The position numbers were made by a program, and so were the translations under genes. Below are positions 12,991-14,749 of a DNA stretch of 14,749 bases, piece after piece; position 1 is the stretch's first letter, and each line of letters starts with the position of its first letter. The stretch is from the NCBI GenBank assembly GCA_945889575.1, contig CAMDBY010000018.1, positions 1 to 14,749 on the forward strand. The letters run 5' to 3'. Under the pieces are notes generated by a model, which worked only from the letters and a program-made list of their open reading frames with translations, was not told the origin of the DNA and did no database searches. The DNA is from Bifidobacterium breve (lineage in GTDB: Bacteria > Actinomycetota > Acidimicrobiia > Acidimicrobiales > Ilumatobacteraceae).

Positions 12991-14339
12991 TTCATGAGGC
13001 CTTTCAACGCCGTGGACACGCGAACTGCTAATTGATCAAGAACTGAATCTGTGTGAGAAAGACCAACGAATACAGCCTCATATGCTCCTGGTGCCAACGC
13101 AACGCCCCCGCTCAATAATGCATGAAACACTTTTGCGTACAACGCTTCATCTGTCGTTTGTGCCTCTGCAAAATTCGTTGGAGTCTTCGTACCAAGTTCG
13201 TTTCCGAAATACATTCCGATCAAAGTTCCGACAACCGGAAACTGTGCAGGAATTCCTGCACCACTACATGCATCACGCAACATCGCTGCAGTAAAACGAG
13301 CACGTGCTGACAATTCCATATAAACATCATCAGATAATTCATTAAGCGCTGCAAGACCAGCTGCAGTGGCAAGCGGATTACCAGCAAGAGTTCCTGCGTG
13401 AAACACAGAACCAAGTGGTGTGAGATTTTCCATGATGTCGCGTCGACCACCGACTGCGCCAATTGGTAATCCGCCACCAATAACTTTTCCAAAACATGTG
13501 AGATCTGGTTTCACATCGTATTTAGCTTGAGCACCACCAGAACCCAGACGGAACCCGGTAATCACTTCGTCAAATACAAGTAGCGCACCAACACGGTCGC
13601 ACTCTGCACGAAGTCCTTCAAGGAAACCTGGGGCGGGTGCAACTAACCCCATGTTTGCTGCAACGGGTTCAACAAAAACTGCTGCGACATCATTATCGAG
13701 TGTTGGTACAACGTTGTATGGCAAGACCCATGTATTTGCAACAGCTTCTTCGGGTACACCAGCAGTACCTGGCAGACCAAGTGTTGCTAACCCACTTCCG
13801 CCTGCGGCCAACAATGCATCAGTAGCACCGTGAAAGTTTCCGTGAAAAGTAACGATGCGCTTGCGTCCGGTTGCGCCACGTGCCAAACGAACTGCCGTAC
13901 TTGTTGCTTCAGTTCCGCTGTTCATGAAGCGAACACGTTCACACGAGGGAACCCGTTCCGAAATTGCTTCTGCCAATTTCATTTCACGAGGAGTAGGTGC
14001 GCCATATGACGTACCGTCTCCTGCTGCATTACGAATAGCTTCAGTTACTTTTGGATGCGCGTGTCCAAGAATGATGGCACCATAACTTTGAACCAAGTCA
14101 ATAAGTTCATTGCCTTCCACGTCATACACAAATGCACCTTCAGCACGAGACACAACATATGGAGTACCTCCAACAGCTTTGAATGCACGAATAGACGAGT
14201 TCACTCCACCAGGGATGACTAGTGCAGAACGATCAAACAAAACTTGGTTCGATGCAATTCCAATGCCTCGACACACAGTTGCTGTGCAACCCGCAGCAAC
14301 GCAGGCGTTGGCATCACAAAAAGGGATCGGTGAGTTCAT
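12987..14339 (-). CDS. hemL: Glutamate-1-semialdehyde 2,1-aminomutase
   Basis: PLP enzyme converting glutamate-1-semialdehyde to 5-aminolevulinate in the C5 route to tetrapyrroles, in the cytoplasm. It has 450 residues. Signatures: VIPGGVNSSIRAF (41-53), NSGTEA (140-145), the PLP-site Asp257 in FDEVITGFR, the Schiff-base Lys285 in CFGKVIGGGLPIGAVGG, and HAGTLAGNP (314-322). The first 27 or so residues are an extension not usual in the family, with four Cys at positions 8, 13, 18 and 23. The ATG at 14339 is supported by AAGGAAA at 14346-14352, 12 bases after hemB; a GTG at 14276 would give a more standard N-terminus but has no clear ribosome site. It is followed by an overlapping gene. Confidence 0.96.
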   Translation of the reverse strand: MNSPIPFCDANACVAAGCTATVCRGIGIASNQVLFDRSALVIPGGVNSSIRAFKAVGGTPYVVSRAEGAFVYDVEGNELIDLVQSYGAIILGHAHPKVTEAIRNAAGDGTSYGAPTPREMKLAEAISERVPSCERVRFMNSGTEATSTAVRLARGATGRKRIVTFHGNFHGATDALLAAGGSGLATLGLPGTAGVPEEAVANTWVLPYNVVPTLDNDVAAVFVEPVAANMGLVAPAPGFLEGLRAECDRVGALLVFDEVITGFRLGSGGAQAKYDVKPDLTCFGKVIGGGLPIGAVGGRRDIMENLTPLGSVFHAGTLAGNPLATAAGLAALNELSDDVYMELSARARFTAAMLRDACSGAGIPAQFPVVGTLIGMYFGNELGTKTPTNFAEAQTTDEALYAKVFHALLSGGVALAPGAYEAVFVGLSHTDSVLDQLAVRVSTALKGLMN

Positions 14340-14345
14340 TGCGTG

Positions 14346-14352
14346 TTTCCTT
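14346..14352 (-). promoter_or_regulatory. Shine-Dalgarno of hemL
   Basis: AAGGAAA overlaps the hemB stop codon and lies six bases before the ATG at 14339. It favours the long HemL form with the Cys-rich N-terminal tail. Confidence 0.65.
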
Positions 14353-14749
14353 ATGAAGAATATTCAGCGAACCAGCGCGTGAGGTACGTGAGAATAATGT
14401 CAGCACCCGCGCGCTTGATAGCTGTTAGTTGCTCGAGCGCAACTGCATCATGATCAATCCATCCACGTTCAGCAGCAGCTTTGATCATGGAGTACTCGCC
14501 GCTCACGTGATACGCAGCTACCGGTACATCGACTGCTTCGCGCACATGAGTTATGACATCGAGATATGACAGCGCAGGCTTGATCATCACAATGTCAGCA
14601 CCTTGTTCAAGATCTTCAAAGACCTCGCGCATCGACTCCCGGGTATTACGCCAATCCTGTTGATACCCCTTGCGGTGACCTCCACCTTCAATCTGCACAT
14701 CAACTGCATCACGAAATGGTCCGTACAACGCCGAGGCATATTTTGCTGA
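14351..14749 (-). CDS. hemB: Porphobilinogen synthase (5-aminolevulinate dehydratase), C-terminal part only
   Basis: Condenses two 5-aminolevulinate molecules to porphobilinogen, the step after HemL. The 5' end lies beyond the right edge; about 132 residues are visible, open from the edge. They begin SAKYASALYGPFRDA, a well-known HemB segment, and contain GADIVMIKPALSYLDV, whose Lys is the catalytic Schiff-base lysine, then AAYHVSGEYSMIKAAA and KRAGADIILTYLTRW near the end. The upstream Cys/Asp metal region and the first active-site Lys are outside the window, so metal type cannot be judged. The stop codon is 11 bases before the hemL ATG, so both are probably cotranscribed. Confidence 0.96.
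   Translation of the reverse strand, partial: SAKYASALYGPFRDAVDVQIEGGGHRKGYQQDWRNTRESMREVFEDLEQGADIVMIKPALSYLDVITHVREAVDVPVAAYHVSGEYSMIKAAAERGWIDHDAVALEQLTAIKRAGADIILTYLTRWFAEYSS

Overview
The window looks like a piece of an actinobacterial chromosome, most likely class Acidimicrobiia or a near relative. This is inferred from the family flavour of the NuoD, NuoF and cytochrome b sequences, the menaquinol-type bc complex and the moderate base composition; no 16S or other marker is present to prove it. Coding is dense, with most junctions overlapping by 1-4 bases (ATGA, TAATG, TGATG, TTGA).

From the right edge leftwards (minus strand): the 3' part of hemB, then hemL and a small anchored extracytoplasmic protein form a tetrapyrrole-synthesis cluster (14749 to 12391). 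A single plus-strand gene (11577-12389) encodes a membrane-anchored monoheme cytochrome c; its stop codon lies one base from that of the anchored protein. Upstream of the cytochrome lies a 331-base divergent intergenic region (11246-11576) holding a palindrome, a pair of 10-bp inverted repeats and a hairpin-forming leader.

From 11245 to the left edge runs one long minus-strand gene string. It begins with a quinol:cytochrome c oxidoreductase: a three-helix membrane protein, a 2x[4Fe-4S] ferredoxin, a cytochrome b6-type subunit, a subunit IV-type C-terminal cytochrome b, a Rieske protein, a diheme cytochrome c and a 271-residue membrane protein. Three bases later it continues as NADH:quinone oxidoreductase, nuoA-B-C-D-E-F-G, with nuoG cut by the window edge. 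The genes together would carry electrons from NADH to the menaquinone pool (Nuo), from menaquinol through hemes b, the probable heme ci and the Rieske cluster to cytochromes c, while hemB/hemL feed heme synthesis.

The most striking points are: (i) a short N-terminal peptide, IPEHLLxRxxAxR-like, present twice in subunit IV and once in the divergently transcribed cytochrome c, conserved in protein but not in DNA; (ii) a ferredoxin and two unrecognised membrane proteins embedded in the bc operon; (iii) a b6-type cytochrome b with the covalent-heme cysteine and a Qo motif lacking the usual Glu; (iv) a 22-codon micro-ORF that exactly bridges the only sizeable gap in the operon; (v) a HemL N-terminal tail with four Cys at exact five-residue spacing. 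No tRNA, rRNA, CRISPR array, insertion sequence or phage gene was seen.
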